Shown here: positions 8,499 through 15,660 of the stretch, piece after piece | Layout: the number at the start of each line of letters is the position of its first letter | Position numbering within the stretch: the stretch's first letter is position 1 | NCBI RefSeq assembly: GCF_003751085.1 | Contig: NZ_RJJY01000001.1 | Location: 3,038,001-3,102,000 of the forward strand | Length of the DNA stretch: 64,000 bases | Reading direction: 5' to 3' | From: Micromonospora sp. Llam0 | GTDB lineage: Bacteria; Actinomycetota; Actinomycetes; Mycobacteriales; Micromonosporaceae | Translations under genes and position numbers: made by a program | Notes under the pieces: model-generated | What the model saw: the letters and a program-made list of their open reading frames with translations, nothing else | The model's database searches: none | What the model was told of the DNA's origin: nothing

Positions 8499-9317
8499 TC
8501 ATATCCACGGCGGCGGTGGCGCGACCACGGCACCGGCCGGCCGGACCGTCAAACGGTCCGCCGGCACTCGCCCGATCAGCCAGCCGAGCAGCTGCCAACC
8601 GGCTCCGGACAGCTCCACCGGCCGGACCGGTGCGGTATCACCGGACCCGGCCGTACCGGCCGTCGCCACGCTTCCCATGCCGGCGGTCGGCACGCTTCCC
8701 GTACCGCTGGTCGGCACGCTTCCCGTACCGGTCCGCCAGACCCGTGGCCGGTCAATCGCCCGCAGCTCGACCGCCGGGCCGGTGCCACGACCGGTGAAGG
8801 TGGCGGTCACCTCGTCGAGCAGCGCGTCGGTGAGCGGACCGGGCAGATCGGCCAGGGTGCCGCCGAGGTCGAGGTCGGCCTGGTGCACCCAGACCTCCCG
8901 GACCCGCAGCCAGAGCACCTGATCGGCGGGGACCTCGCGGCCCTGGCCGGTACGGACGGTGGCCGACCAGGCGTCGTCGGGCATCGCCCGGACCGCGTGG
9001 GCGAGCCGACCCGCCGCGCCGGCCAGATCGGCGCGCAGCTCGCTGGCGCCGCGCCCGGCGCCGGCGTCGATGTCCGCGCCGCGCTTGGCGGCGCTGGCGT
9101 ACATCGGGGTGACCACCCCGGTCCGTGCCCAGGTCAACAGGTTCACCAGGGCGTCGGCGTTGCGGGCCAGGTGGGTGACCAGGTGGGCACGGGTCCAGCC
9201 GGGCAGCCGGCTCGGTGCCGCCGCGTCGGCGTCGGTGAGCTGGTCGACCAGTTCCCGGCACCGCTGTTCCCCGGCGGTCAGCCAGCCGCTGACAGCGTCG
9301 GCCCCCGCGCCGGTCAC
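8499..9317 (-). CDS. Mycothiol-dependent maleylpyruvate isomerase family protein
   Basis: A 272-residue protein of the DinB-like maleylpyruvate isomerase family, which in actinobacteria uses mycothiol to convert maleylpyruvate to fumarylpyruvate after gentisate cleavage. Family signatures are LPGWTRAHLVTHLARNADALVNLLTWARTG near residue 35 and VREVWVHQADLDLG near residue 130; the histidines there are the expected metal ligands. GTG 9317 is chosen because it overlaps the stop of the preceding hydrolase as GTGA; an ATG at 9347 is possible. The C-terminal part is interrupted by a short tandem repeat of GTGSVPT units (DNA 8665-8733). It sits between a gentisate-type dioxygenase and hydrolase upstream and the AprA-like gene 102 bp downstream. 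Confidence 0.85.
   Translation of the reverse strand: MTGAGADAVSGWLTAGEQRCRELVDQLTDADAAAPSRLPGWTRAHLVTHLARNADALVNLLTWARTGVVTPMYASAAKRGADIDAGAGRGASELRADLAGAAGRLAHAVRAMPDDAWSATVRTGQGREVPADQVLWLRVREVWVHQADLDLGGTLADLPGPLTDALLDEVTATFTGRGTGPAVELRAIDRPRVWRTGTGSVPTSGTGSVPTAGMGSVATAGTAGSGDTAPVRPVELSGAGWQLLGWLIGRVPADRLTVRPAGAVVAPPPPWI
8665..8733. repeat. 24-bp tandem repeat inside the isomerase gene
   Basis: Nearly three copies of a 24-bp unit of the form GGCACGCTTCCCGTACCGCT plus GGTC occur head to tail at 8665, 8689 and 8713. On the coding strand they give GTGSVPT-type linkers and keep the frame. Confidence 0.8.
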
Positions 9318-10144
9318 GGTCGCTCCGCCCGGCAGGTGTTGCGGCACTCGCCGACCCCACCGATCCGGGTGACCAGCACGTCACCGTCGGCCAGGTACCG
9401 GGGTGGTTTACGGGCGTGGCCCACTCCGCCGGGCGTCCCGGTGGCGATCACGTCGCCGGGACGCAGGGTGCAGATGGTGGACAGGTACGCCACCAGCCGG
9501 GGCGGGTCGAAGACCAGCTCGGTGCTGTCGGAACTCTGTACCACCTCGCCGTTGACCAGGCATTCGACGCTGAGCCCGGCGTCGAGGTCGAGTTCGTCCG
9601 GGGTGACCAGGCTGGGTCCGAGCGGGGTGGTCGCCTCGAAGGTCTTGCCGGCCAGCCACTGCGGGGTGCGGTACTGCCAGTCCCGGGCGGTGACGTCGTT
9701 GAGCACGGTGTAGCCGGCGATCGCGGCGGCGGCCTGATCGGGGTCGGCGTGCCGGACCGTGGTGCCGACGACGACCGCGAGTTCGGCCTCCCAGTCCATC
9801 GCGGTCGAGGCGGCCGGCAGTACGACCGGGTCGGTGGCCCCGATCAGCGCCGGCGGGTACTTGGCGAAGATCGTCGGGTGTTCCGGGAGCTGGCGGCCCA
9901 TCTCCAGGATGTGCCGGCGGTAGTTCAGCCCGACGCAGATGATCTTCTCCGGTCGGCTGACCAGCGGAGCGTGGTCGAGTCCGTCGACCGGATGCCGGGT
10001 GCCGTCGGCGGTGGCGGCGCGCTGCGCCCAACCGGGGTCGGTGAGCAGCTCGCCGAGGTCGGCGGCACCGACCTCGACCGCCGCGTCGGCGTCGACCCGG
10101 ACCGCGGCGGTCCGGTCGCCGGTACGGATGGTGGCCAGCCTCAT
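9314..10144 (-). CDS. Fumarylacetoacetate hydrolase family protein (fumarylpyruvate hydrolase candidate)
   Basis: A 276-residue FAH-family enzyme with the family's residues in order: EKIICVGLNYRRHILEMG, TIFAKYPPALIG, the metal-binding DWEAELAVVVG, GYTVLNDVTARDWQ, KTFEATTPLGPSLV and PGDVIATGTPGGVG. Members cleave C-C bonds of 2-oxo-acids. Between a gentisate-type dioxygenase and a maleylpyruvate isomerase, fumarylpyruvate is the natural substrate, giving fumarate and pyruvate. Its ATG overlaps the dioxygenase stop by 4 bp and its own stop overlaps the isomerase start, so the three are tightly coupled. An activity on a related acylpyruvate or a decarboxylase role (as in HpcE/HpaG) cannot be excluded. 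Confidence 0.9.
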   Translation of the reverse strand: MRLATIRTGDRTAAVRVDADAAVEVGAADLGELLTDPGWAQRAATADGTRHPVDGLDHAPLVSRPEKIICVGLNYRRHILEMGRQLPEHPTIFAKYPPALIGATDPVVLPAASTAMDWEAELAVVVGTTVRHADPDQAAAAIAGYTVLNDVTARDWQYRTPQWLAGKTFEATTPLGPSLVTPDELDLDAGLSVECLVNGEVVQSSDSTELVFDPPRLVAYLSTICTLRPGDVIATGTPGGVGHARKPPRYLADGDVLVTRIGGVGECRNTCRAERP

Positions 10145-11232
10145 GCCGGGTCACCCACCTGGTGCCGGTCCAGGTGCAGCGCCTGGTAGCTGGGTGCGTC
10201 GCTGAACCGGAACAGGTCAGCGCCGTCCGGTGACCGCAGGCTCACCGGGCACCAGGACGGTACGGCCAACAGATCGCCGGTGCCGACCTGGTGTTCCCGG
10301 CCGTCGAGCAGCACGGTGGCCTGCCCGCTGAAGACCTGCCACACCGAGGAGCCGACCTCCCGGCGGGTCGCCGTGGCGGCACCGGCGGCCAGCCGGTGCA
10401 TCTCCAGGCGCAGCGTCGCCAGGGCGTCGCGGCCGGTGGTCGGGTTGACGAACCGTACCGCCGCGTGGCCGGGCTCGACGAGCGCCGGATGCCCTTCGTC
10501 GGCGAGCTCCAGCTGCGCGGTGAGCGCGGCGTCGGTGTGCGTCCAGCGGTACGCCGGCAGCGGCGAGTGGACGGTGTCCGCCTCGGCCGACAGCGGGCGC
10601 AGCCCGGGGTGGGCCCAGAGCCGTTCGCCCCGCGAGGCGGCCGGGGTCGACGTGTCGGTGAGCTGGTCCGGGCCGAACTCGAAGAACCCGGCGTCGAGTT
10701 GGGCGTTCAGCGGAATGTCGAGTCCGTCCAGCCAGACCATCGCGGTGTCGGCGGTGTTGTGGTGTTCGTGCCAGGCCCAGCCCGGGGTCAGCAGCAGGTC
10801 GCCCCGGCGCATGGCGACCGGGTCGCCGTCCACGACCGTCCAGACGCCTTCCCCGTCGAGCACGAAGCGGAACGCGTTCTGGCTGTGCCGGTGGGCCGGG
10901 GCGACCTCGCGGGGCCCCAGGTACTGCACCGCCGCCCAGAGGGTCGCGGTGGCGAACGGGTCGCCGGGCAGGCCGGGGTTGGCCAGGGCGATGGCCCGTC
11001 GTTCGCCGCCACGGCCGACCGGAACGAGGTCGCCGGCGCGGGCCGCGAGCGGCAGCAGCCGGTCCCACGGCCAGACGTGGGGCACCGCCCGGGGCGTCGG
11101 GGCGACCGGCATCAGCCCGTCCCGTACGGTCCACAGCGGTTTGAGTCCAGCGGTGTCGAAGTCGGTGTAGAGCTGCTGCAGAGCGCGGTCCTGCACCGTG
11201 CCGGCAGCGGCCTCGGAGTCCAGGTCAACCAT
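10141..11232 (-). CDS. Bicupin gentisate 1,2-dioxygenase-like protein
   Basis: A 363-residue double-cupin protein. The first cupin (about residues 95-180) contains PAHRHSQNAFRFVLDGEGVW and TPGWAWHEHHN, supplying the histidines that would bind Fe(II). The second cupin (about 270-345) has SSVWQVFSGQATVLLDGREH and VPSWCPVSLRS and lacks an obvious metal triad, as usual in the C-terminal domain of gentisate dioxygenases. The enzyme would open gentisate to maleylpyruvate. A 1-hydroxy-2-naphthoate or salicylate dioxygenase of the same family is the alternative. It is the first gene of the minus-strand operon, divergent from an IclR regulator with a palindrome between them. No gentisate-forming hydroxylase is visible in the window. 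Confidence 0.88.
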   Translation of the reverse strand: MVDLDSEAAAGTVQDRALQQLYTDFDTAGLKPLWTVRDGLMPVAPTPRAVPHVWPWDRLLPLAARAGDLVPVGRGGERRAIALANPGLPGDPFATATLWAAVQYLGPREVAPAHRHSQNAFRFVLDGEGVWTVVDGDPVAMRRGDLLLTPGWAWHEHHNTADTAMVWLDGLDIPLNAQLDAGFFEFGPDQLTDTSTPAASRGERLWAHPGLRPLSAEADTVHSPLPAYRWTHTDAALTAQLELADEGHPALVEPGHAAVRFVNPTTGRDALATLRLEMHRLAAGAATATRREVGSSVWQVFSGQATVLLDGREHQVGTGDLLAVPSWCPVSLRSPDGADLFRFSDAPSYQALHLDRHQVGDPA

Positions 11233-11264
11233 GTCGCCAGGTTAGGAACCTTCTTTACGACGGA

Positions 11265-11280
11265 ATGATCACGTGGTCAT
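11265..11280. promoter_or_regulatory. Palindrome, candidate IclR operator
   Basis: ATGATCACGTGGTCAT is a 16-bp palindrome with one mismatched pair. It lies 10 bp before the IclR start and 32 bp before the divergent dioxygenase start, in a 57-bp gap that must hold both promoters. Confidence 0.6.
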
Positions 11281-11289
11281 AATTCTCTG

Positions 11290-12054
11290 GTGCAGAACGC
11301 CGTGCCGTACCCCATCGAGTCCGTCGACAACGCCCTGCGCCTGATCCTGCTGCTGCGGGAGCGGTCCCGGCTCGGGGTGGCCGAGGCCGCCCGCCACCTC
11401 GGGGTGGCGCCGTCCACCGCGCACCGGCTGCTCGGCATGTTGAAGCACCACGGCTTCGCCGTCCAGGACGGCCGCCGGGCGTACCTGCCCGGACCGGTCT
11501 TCGCCGACCTGGGGCTGCTCGCCGGCCGGTCCGGCCCGGACCTGCGGACCGTGGTGCGGCCGCATCTGGAGCGGCTCAGCGGCGAACTGCAGGAGACGGT
11601 GCACCTGGCGGTGCTGCAGGGCACCGCGGTCCGGTTCCTCGACGGGGTGGAGGCCACCCACGGTCTGCGCGTCGGTTCCCGGGCCGGGATGTCGATGCCG
11701 GCGCACTGCACCTCGGGCGGCAAGGTGCTGCTCGCCCAGCTCAGCCCGGCGGAGTTGGAGGTGCTCTATCCCCGAGGGCTGCCGGCGGTGTACGGCCCTG
11801 CGGTCGAGGATCTGGCCACCCTGCGCCGCCAGTTGACCACCGCACGTCGCCTCGGCTACGCGGTGAACCGCGAGGAGAGCGAGCGGGGCATCACCGGGAT
11901 CGGGGTCTGCCTGCGCGACTCGACGGGGCGGGTACGCGGCGCGTTGGCGGCCGGGATGCCCACCGCGCGCTGCCCGAACACCCGGATTCCCGAGGTCGCG
12001 GCGGCGCTGCGGACCGCCGCCGGGCTGATCGCCGCCGAGCTGGGCGGGAGCTGA
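11290..12054 (+). CDS. IclR-family transcriptional regulator
   Basis: A 254-residue regulator with an N-terminal winged helix (about residues 5-70; AEAARHLGVAPSTAHRLLGMLKHHGFAVQDG) and a C-terminal IclR effector domain (QETVHLAVLQGTAVRFLDGVE, MPAHCTSGGKVLLAQL, GYAVNREESERGITGIGVCL). IclR proteins sense small aromatic or organic acids in the cytoplasm. The GTG start is the first in frame after the divergent promoter region. It is transcribed away from the gentisate-type operon, and the intervening palindrome suggests that it controls that operon and itself. It carries no KstR2-type site, so the ring-cleavage operon may be controlled separately from the rest of the island. Confidence 0.93.
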   Translation: MQNAVPYPIESVDNALRLILLLRERSRLGVAEAARHLGVAPSTAHRLLGMLKHHGFAVQDGRRAYLPGPVFADLGLLAGRSGPDLRTVVRPHLERLSGELQETVHLAVLQGTAVRFLDGVEATHGLRVGSRAGMSMPAHCTSGGKVLLAQLSPAELEVLYPRGLPAVYGPAVEDLATLRRQLTTARRLGYAVNREESERGITGIGVCLRDSTGRVRGALAAGMPTARCPNTRIPEVAAALRTAAGLIAAELGGS

Positions 12055-12099
12055 CCTTCGGCATCGGGCGGCAACATCGGCGCAACGTGCCGTTGACGA

Positions 12100-12113
12100 A
12101 GCAAGCGCTTTGT
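12100..12113. promoter_or_regulatory. Operator candidate 3, KstR2-type palindrome
   Basis: AGCAAGCGCTTTGT matches AnCAAGnnCTTGnT with one mismatch. It lies about 90 bp before the start of the second substrate-binding lipoprotein, with no other gene between. Confidence 0.65.
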
Positions 12114-12202
12114 TGGTAGCTTCCTCGCCTACTCTCGCCGGCGCCGTGCCGTGCCGCACCGCTGGTAGAGCAACTGCCGCCTACCGAAGGTGGGACCGAA
12201 AA

Positions 12203-13843
12203 GTGAGATCCCTGCACCGCACACTCGCGCCGATGCTGGCGTTGTCCCTGCTGCCGCTCGCCGCTTGCAGCACCAGTTCCGACACCGACTCCGACACCAC
12301 CGACGACAACGCCACCGCCGCGCCCGGCTGCCCGCCGGCGACGTCCAGCACGGTGGCCCACGACCCGACCGCGATCCTCAAGTACGGCAGCGTGCCGGCC
12401 AGCTCGCTCGACCCGATCCGGATGGTCGAGGCCAACGAGATCACCGTGCTGCAGACGATCTTCGACCCGCTGGTCAAGCTCGACGCCAACGACCTGCCCA
12501 TCCCTGGCCTGGCCACCGAGTGGAGCGTCGTCGACGACGGGGTCATGGAGTTCAAACTCCGCGACGGCGTCGTCTTCTCCGACGGCACCCCGTTCGACGC
12601 CGAAGCGGTGCGCTTCAACATCGACCGGGCGATGAACGACGAGGAGTCGAACATCAAGGGCGACCTGGCCAACGTCCAGGCCGTCGAGGTGGTCGACGAG
12701 CACACCGTACGGTTCGAGCTGGATCCGCCGAACCCGGCTGCCTTCCCGATCGTCCTGTCCGACCGGCCCGGGCTGATGGCCTCACCCACTGCGGTACAGG
12801 CCGCCGGCTCCTCCACCGCGTTCAGCGACGCGCCGGTCGGTGCCGGCCCGTACGCTGTCGAAGGCCCCTGGTACGCCCGGGAGAAGGTCAGCGTCCGGGC
12901 CTGGGACGGCTACTGGAACGCGCAGGAGCGGCTGCTCGGCGGGATCGACTTCATCGAGACCTCCACCGACGCCAGCCTCGGCGCGCTGCAGGCCGGCGAC
13001 CTGGACGTGCAGTACATCGAGGACGACAAGGTCGCCGCGGCCTGCGCCGACGACCGGCTGCGGGTGATGTCCTCGTCGACCAACGAGGTCCGCGCGTTGC
13101 TGATCAACCAGGCGATGGAGCCGTTCGACGATGTGCGGGTCCGGCAGGCCCTGCAGTACGCCCTGAACCGCGAGGCGATCACCGAGGCGCTGACCGACGG
13201 CCGGTCCGAGGCGGCGACCCAGTGGTTCCCGGAGGGATCGGTGCCGTACTCACCCGAGCTGGCCGACGCCTACCCGTACGACCCGGATCGGGCCCGGGAG
13301 CTGCTGGCCGAGGCCGGCTACCCGGACGGGGTCACCTTCACCGCCGAGATCGGCGGCACCTTCACCGCGTACGTCCGGATGGGTGAGCTGGTGCAGGCGC
13401 AGCTGGAGCAGGCCGGGTTCACCATGGACCTGCAGCTGATCGACCCGGCGCAGATGCTGGCCCGACTGTACGGCACCGCCGACTCGCCGCCGCAGATCGC
13501 GGCCGCGCCGCTGGCCATGGCACCGGCCCGGTCACCGTCCAGCCGGTTCCGGGAACGGTTCTTCGAGGACGGCCGGTACAACCCGTCCGGCGAGACCATC
13601 CCCGGCCTGCGGGACCTGGTCGTCCAGGCGGACGCCGCCGTCGACCCCGACGAGCGGGCCGACCTGCTGCGCCAGGCGGCCACCCTGGTCTCCGAGGAGG
13701 CCGCCGCCGGAGTGCCGCTGTTCTTCGTCGCCGGGCACACCGCGATGGGTGCCCACGTCGGTGGGGGGCAACGCGGCTCCACCCGCTCGAACATGATCTT
13801 CGACGGGTTGTACATCACCGAGGGCCGGGTGCCGGTCGGCTGA
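12203..13843 (+). CDS. ABC transporter substrate-binding lipoprotein, family 5
   Basis: A 546-residue family 5 solute-binding protein. The GTG start gives a clean lipoprotein signal: VRSLHRTL, a hydrophobic run, then lipobox LAAC followed by a Ser/Thr/Asp-rich linker. The body has ILKYGSVPASSLDPIRMVEANEI, the family element FKLRDGVVFSDGTPFDAEAV, and VRVRQALQYALNREAI near the middle. Extending the gene upstream would place the coding region over the operator at 12100, so that start is rejected. It lies in the same island as a complete set of two permeases and a double ATPase (17531-21521) under the same operator type, and probably supplies their substrate. It ends at a large hairpin facing a convergent SDR gene. 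Confidence 0.9.
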   Translation: MRSLHRTLAPMLALSLLPLAACSTSSDTDSDTTDDNATAAPGCPPATSSTVAHDPTAILKYGSVPASSLDPIRMVEANEITVLQTIFDPLVKLDANDLPIPGLATEWSVVDDGVMEFKLRDGVVFSDGTPFDAEAVRFNIDRAMNDEESNIKGDLANVQAVEVVDEHTVRFELDPPNPAAFPIVLSDRPGLMASPTAVQAAGSSTAFSDAPVGAGPYAVEGPWYAREKVSVRAWDGYWNAQERLLGGIDFIETSTDASLGALQAGDLDVQYIEDDKVAAACADDRLRVMSSSTNEVRALLINQAMEPFDDVRVRQALQYALNREAITEALTDGRSEAATQWFPEGSVPYSPELADAYPYDPDRARELLAEAGYPDGVTFTAEIGGTFTAYVRMGELVQAQLEQAGFTMDLQLIDPAQMLARLYGTADSPPQIAAAPLAMAPARSPSSRFRERFFEDGRYNPSGETIPGLRDLVVQADAAVDPDERADLLRQAATLVSEEAAAGVPLFFVAGHTAMGAHVGGGQRGSTRSNMIFDGLYITEGRVPVG

Positions 13844-13872
13844 CCACCCGGACCGCCCCGCGCGGGCGGACG

Positions 13873-13926
13873 CACACTGCGGCGCCGCAGGATCCGTCCG
13901 ACGGATCCTGCGGCGCCGCGGGTGTG
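13873..13926. terminator. Very long perfect hairpin, bidirectional terminator candidate
   Basis: A perfect 19-bp stem (13879-13897 with 13901-13919) closes a 3-nt loop. CACAC at 13873-13877 can extend it by pairing with GTGTG at 13922-13926 across a small internal mismatch. It lies in the 124-bp gap between a plus-strand and a minus-strand gene that end toward each other, so it could stop transcription from both sides. No U-tract is present. Confidence 0.75.
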
Positions 13927-13967
13927 CCGGCGGCACGGATGCGTGCGGGGCCGAGACGGGCGGCCGG

Positions 13968-14735
13968 TCAGGCCAGCGCGCCGCCGTCGGCGCGCAGCAC
14001 GCTGCCGGCGACGAACGACGCGTCCGGCGAGGCCAGGAACGCGATGGTACGGGCGATCTCGGCCGGTTCGGCCCGCCGACCGGTCGGCCGCGTCGGGGCC
14101 GGGCCGGTGGCCGCACCGCAGGTCGACGCGACGTCGCCAGCGCTCAGCGCGGCCCGCATCCCGTCGGCCAGCCGGGTCCGCACCGCGCCGGGGCAGAGGA
14201 CGTTGATCCGTACGCCGGCCGGGCCGTACTCGGCTGCCAGCGAGCGCATCAGCGCGATCAGCCCGCCCTTGGACGCCGCGTACACCGCACTGCCGGACCA
14301 GCCGCGCAGCCCGGCCACCGAGGAGACCGCCACGACGGTGCCACCGGTGGCCACCAGGTGCGGCATCGCGGCCTGGGCCAGCAGGAACGGTGCCCGCAGG
14401 TTGACGTCGAGCACCCGGTCCCAGTCGGCGACGGTGACCGCGTCGGACGGTCCGGCCTGACCCACCCCGGCGACCAGGGCGAGCACGTCGATCCGGCCGT
14501 ACCGGCGCAGGCAGGTCTCGACGACGGTGGCCGCCGCCGCAGGCCCGGCCAGGTCGGCGGTGAGCGTCCCGACCCGGCCACCAGCGGCTCCCACCTGCTC
14601 GCGCAGCGCGGCCAGGCCGTCGGGGTCGACGTCCACCCCGAGTACGGTGTCGCCGAGCGCGGCGAGGTGCTCGGCGGTGGCCCGGCCGATGCCGGCGGCG
14701 GCCCCGGTGACCACCGCGACCCGTGGCTCAGCCAT
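13968..14735 (-). CDS. SDR-family NAD(P)-dependent oxidoreductase
   Basis: A 255-residue classical SDR: VVTGAAAGIGRATAEHL at the nucleotide site, ALVAGVGQ at the NNAG position, AVSSVAGLRG with the catalytic serine, VYAASKGGL with the Y-x3-K pair, and a C-terminal SFVAGSVLRADGG. It is the third gene of an operon after a Baeyer-Villiger monooxygenase and an esterase; its ATG overlaps the esterase stop by 8 bp. In known alcohol-ketone-ester routes an SDR makes the ketone that the BVMO oxidises, which suggests an alcohol dehydrogenase role. The insert GDVASTCGAATGPAPTRPTGR near residue 205 lengthens the substrate loop. Confidence 0.9.
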   Translation of the reverse strand: MAEPRVAVVTGAAAGIGRATAEHLAALGDTVLGVDVDPDGLAALREQVGAAGGRVGTLTADLAGPAAAATVVETCLRRYGRIDVLALVAGVGQAGPSDAVTVADWDRVLDVNLRAPFLLAQAAMPHLVATGGTVVAVSSVAGLRGWSGSAVYAASKGGLIALMRSLAAEYGPAGVRINVLCPGAVRTRLADGMRAALSAGDVASTCGAATGPAPTRPTGRRAEPAEIARTIAFLASPDASFVAGSVLRADGGALA

Positions 14736-15657
14736 TCAGCACCGCCCGCAGCACGGCGAACGCCTGCGCGGTCGCTGTCCGGCCGGTGTCCAGCAGGTGC
14801 CACTGGGTGAAGAAGCCATGCGCCACCCCGGGATGGCTGGCCAGGGTCACCGAGACCCCGGCGGCACGCAGCCGGGCGGCGTACGCCTCGTTCTCGCTGC
14901 GCAGCGGGCAGTGCTCGGCGGTGACCAGGTAGGTCGGCGGCAGGCCGGCCAGGTCGCCGGCGCGCAGCGGGCAGGCCGCCGGCTGGTCCGGGTCGGCGTC
15001 GCCCAGGTACTGGTGCCAGTACCAGCGCAGGTGGTCGACGGTTACCGCGTACCCGTGACCGTTGCGGCGGTAGGAATCGGTGTCGAACCGGTGGTCGAGC
15101 ATCGGGTAGACCAGCAACTGGTACGCCAGGGCCGGGCCGCCGCGTGCGACGGCGAGCTGGGCGGTGACCGCGGCGAGGTTCCCGCCGGCGCTGTCACCGG
15201 CCACCGCGATGCGCGCCGGGTCGACACCCAGCGCGGCGGCGTTGCCGGCGGTCCAGGCGGTCGCGGCGTAGGCGTCCTCGGCGGCGGCCGGGAACCGGTG
15301 CTCGGGGGCGAGCCGGTAGTCGACCGACACCACCACCGCTCCGCTGTCCCGGGCCATCAGCCGGCACAGCCCGTCGTGGGTGTCCAGCGAGCAGAACGTG
15401 AAGCCGCCGCCGTGGCAGAACACCACCGCCGGCTGCGGCCGCCCGGTCGGCGCCGGGTGGTAGACCCGTACCCGTGGACCAGCCGGACCGGCGCGGTGCT
15501 CGGCGATCCGGTGCACCGGCGGGCCGGCCGGCGGGTCACCCGGGCGGGTGGCGAGGATCCGCCGCGCCTCGGCGGCGTCGTGCACCTCGGTGCCGAGCGC
15601 CGGCATCCGCCGGGCGGCCGCCGCCACCACGGCGGCGGACTGCGGATCGAGTGCCAT
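14728..15657 (-). CDS. Alpha/beta hydrolase, HSL-family esterase
   Basis: A 309-residue esterase of the hormone-sensitive-lipase family. It has the oxyanion motif CHGGGFTFCSLDTHD, the nucleophile elbow GDSAGGNLAAV, and the late histidine segment HPGVAHGFF, giving the Ser-Asp-His triad expected of a cytoplasmic carboxylesterase. It begins 3 bp after the BVMO stop and overlaps the following SDR start by 8 bp. The order BVMO-esterase-SDR suggests that it hydrolyses the ester or lactone produced by the BVMO. The acyl and alcohol parts of the substrate are unknown. Confidence 0.92.
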   Translation of the reverse strand: MALDPQSAAVVAAAARRMPALGTEVHDAAEARRILATRPGDPPAGPPVHRIAEHRAGPAGPRVRVYHPAPTGRPQPAVVFCHGGGFTFCSLDTHDGLCRLMARDSGAVVVSVDYRLAPEHRFPAAAEDAYAATAWTAGNAAALGVDPARIAVAGDSAGGNLAAVTAQLAVARGGPALAYQLLVYPMLDHRFDTDSYRRNGHGYAVTVDHLRWYWHQYLGDADPDQPAACPLRAGDLAGLPPTYLVTAEHCPLRSENEAYAARLRAAGVSVTLASHPGVAHGFFTQWHLLDTGRTATAQAFAVLRAVLNG

Positions 15658-15660
15658 GGG

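Noticed and set aside
12110..13386. Longer starts and overlapping frames for the second substrate-binding protein
   Set aside because: The upstream extension lacks a signal peptide and runs over the operator at 12100. The other frame is a shadow of the lipoprotein gene.
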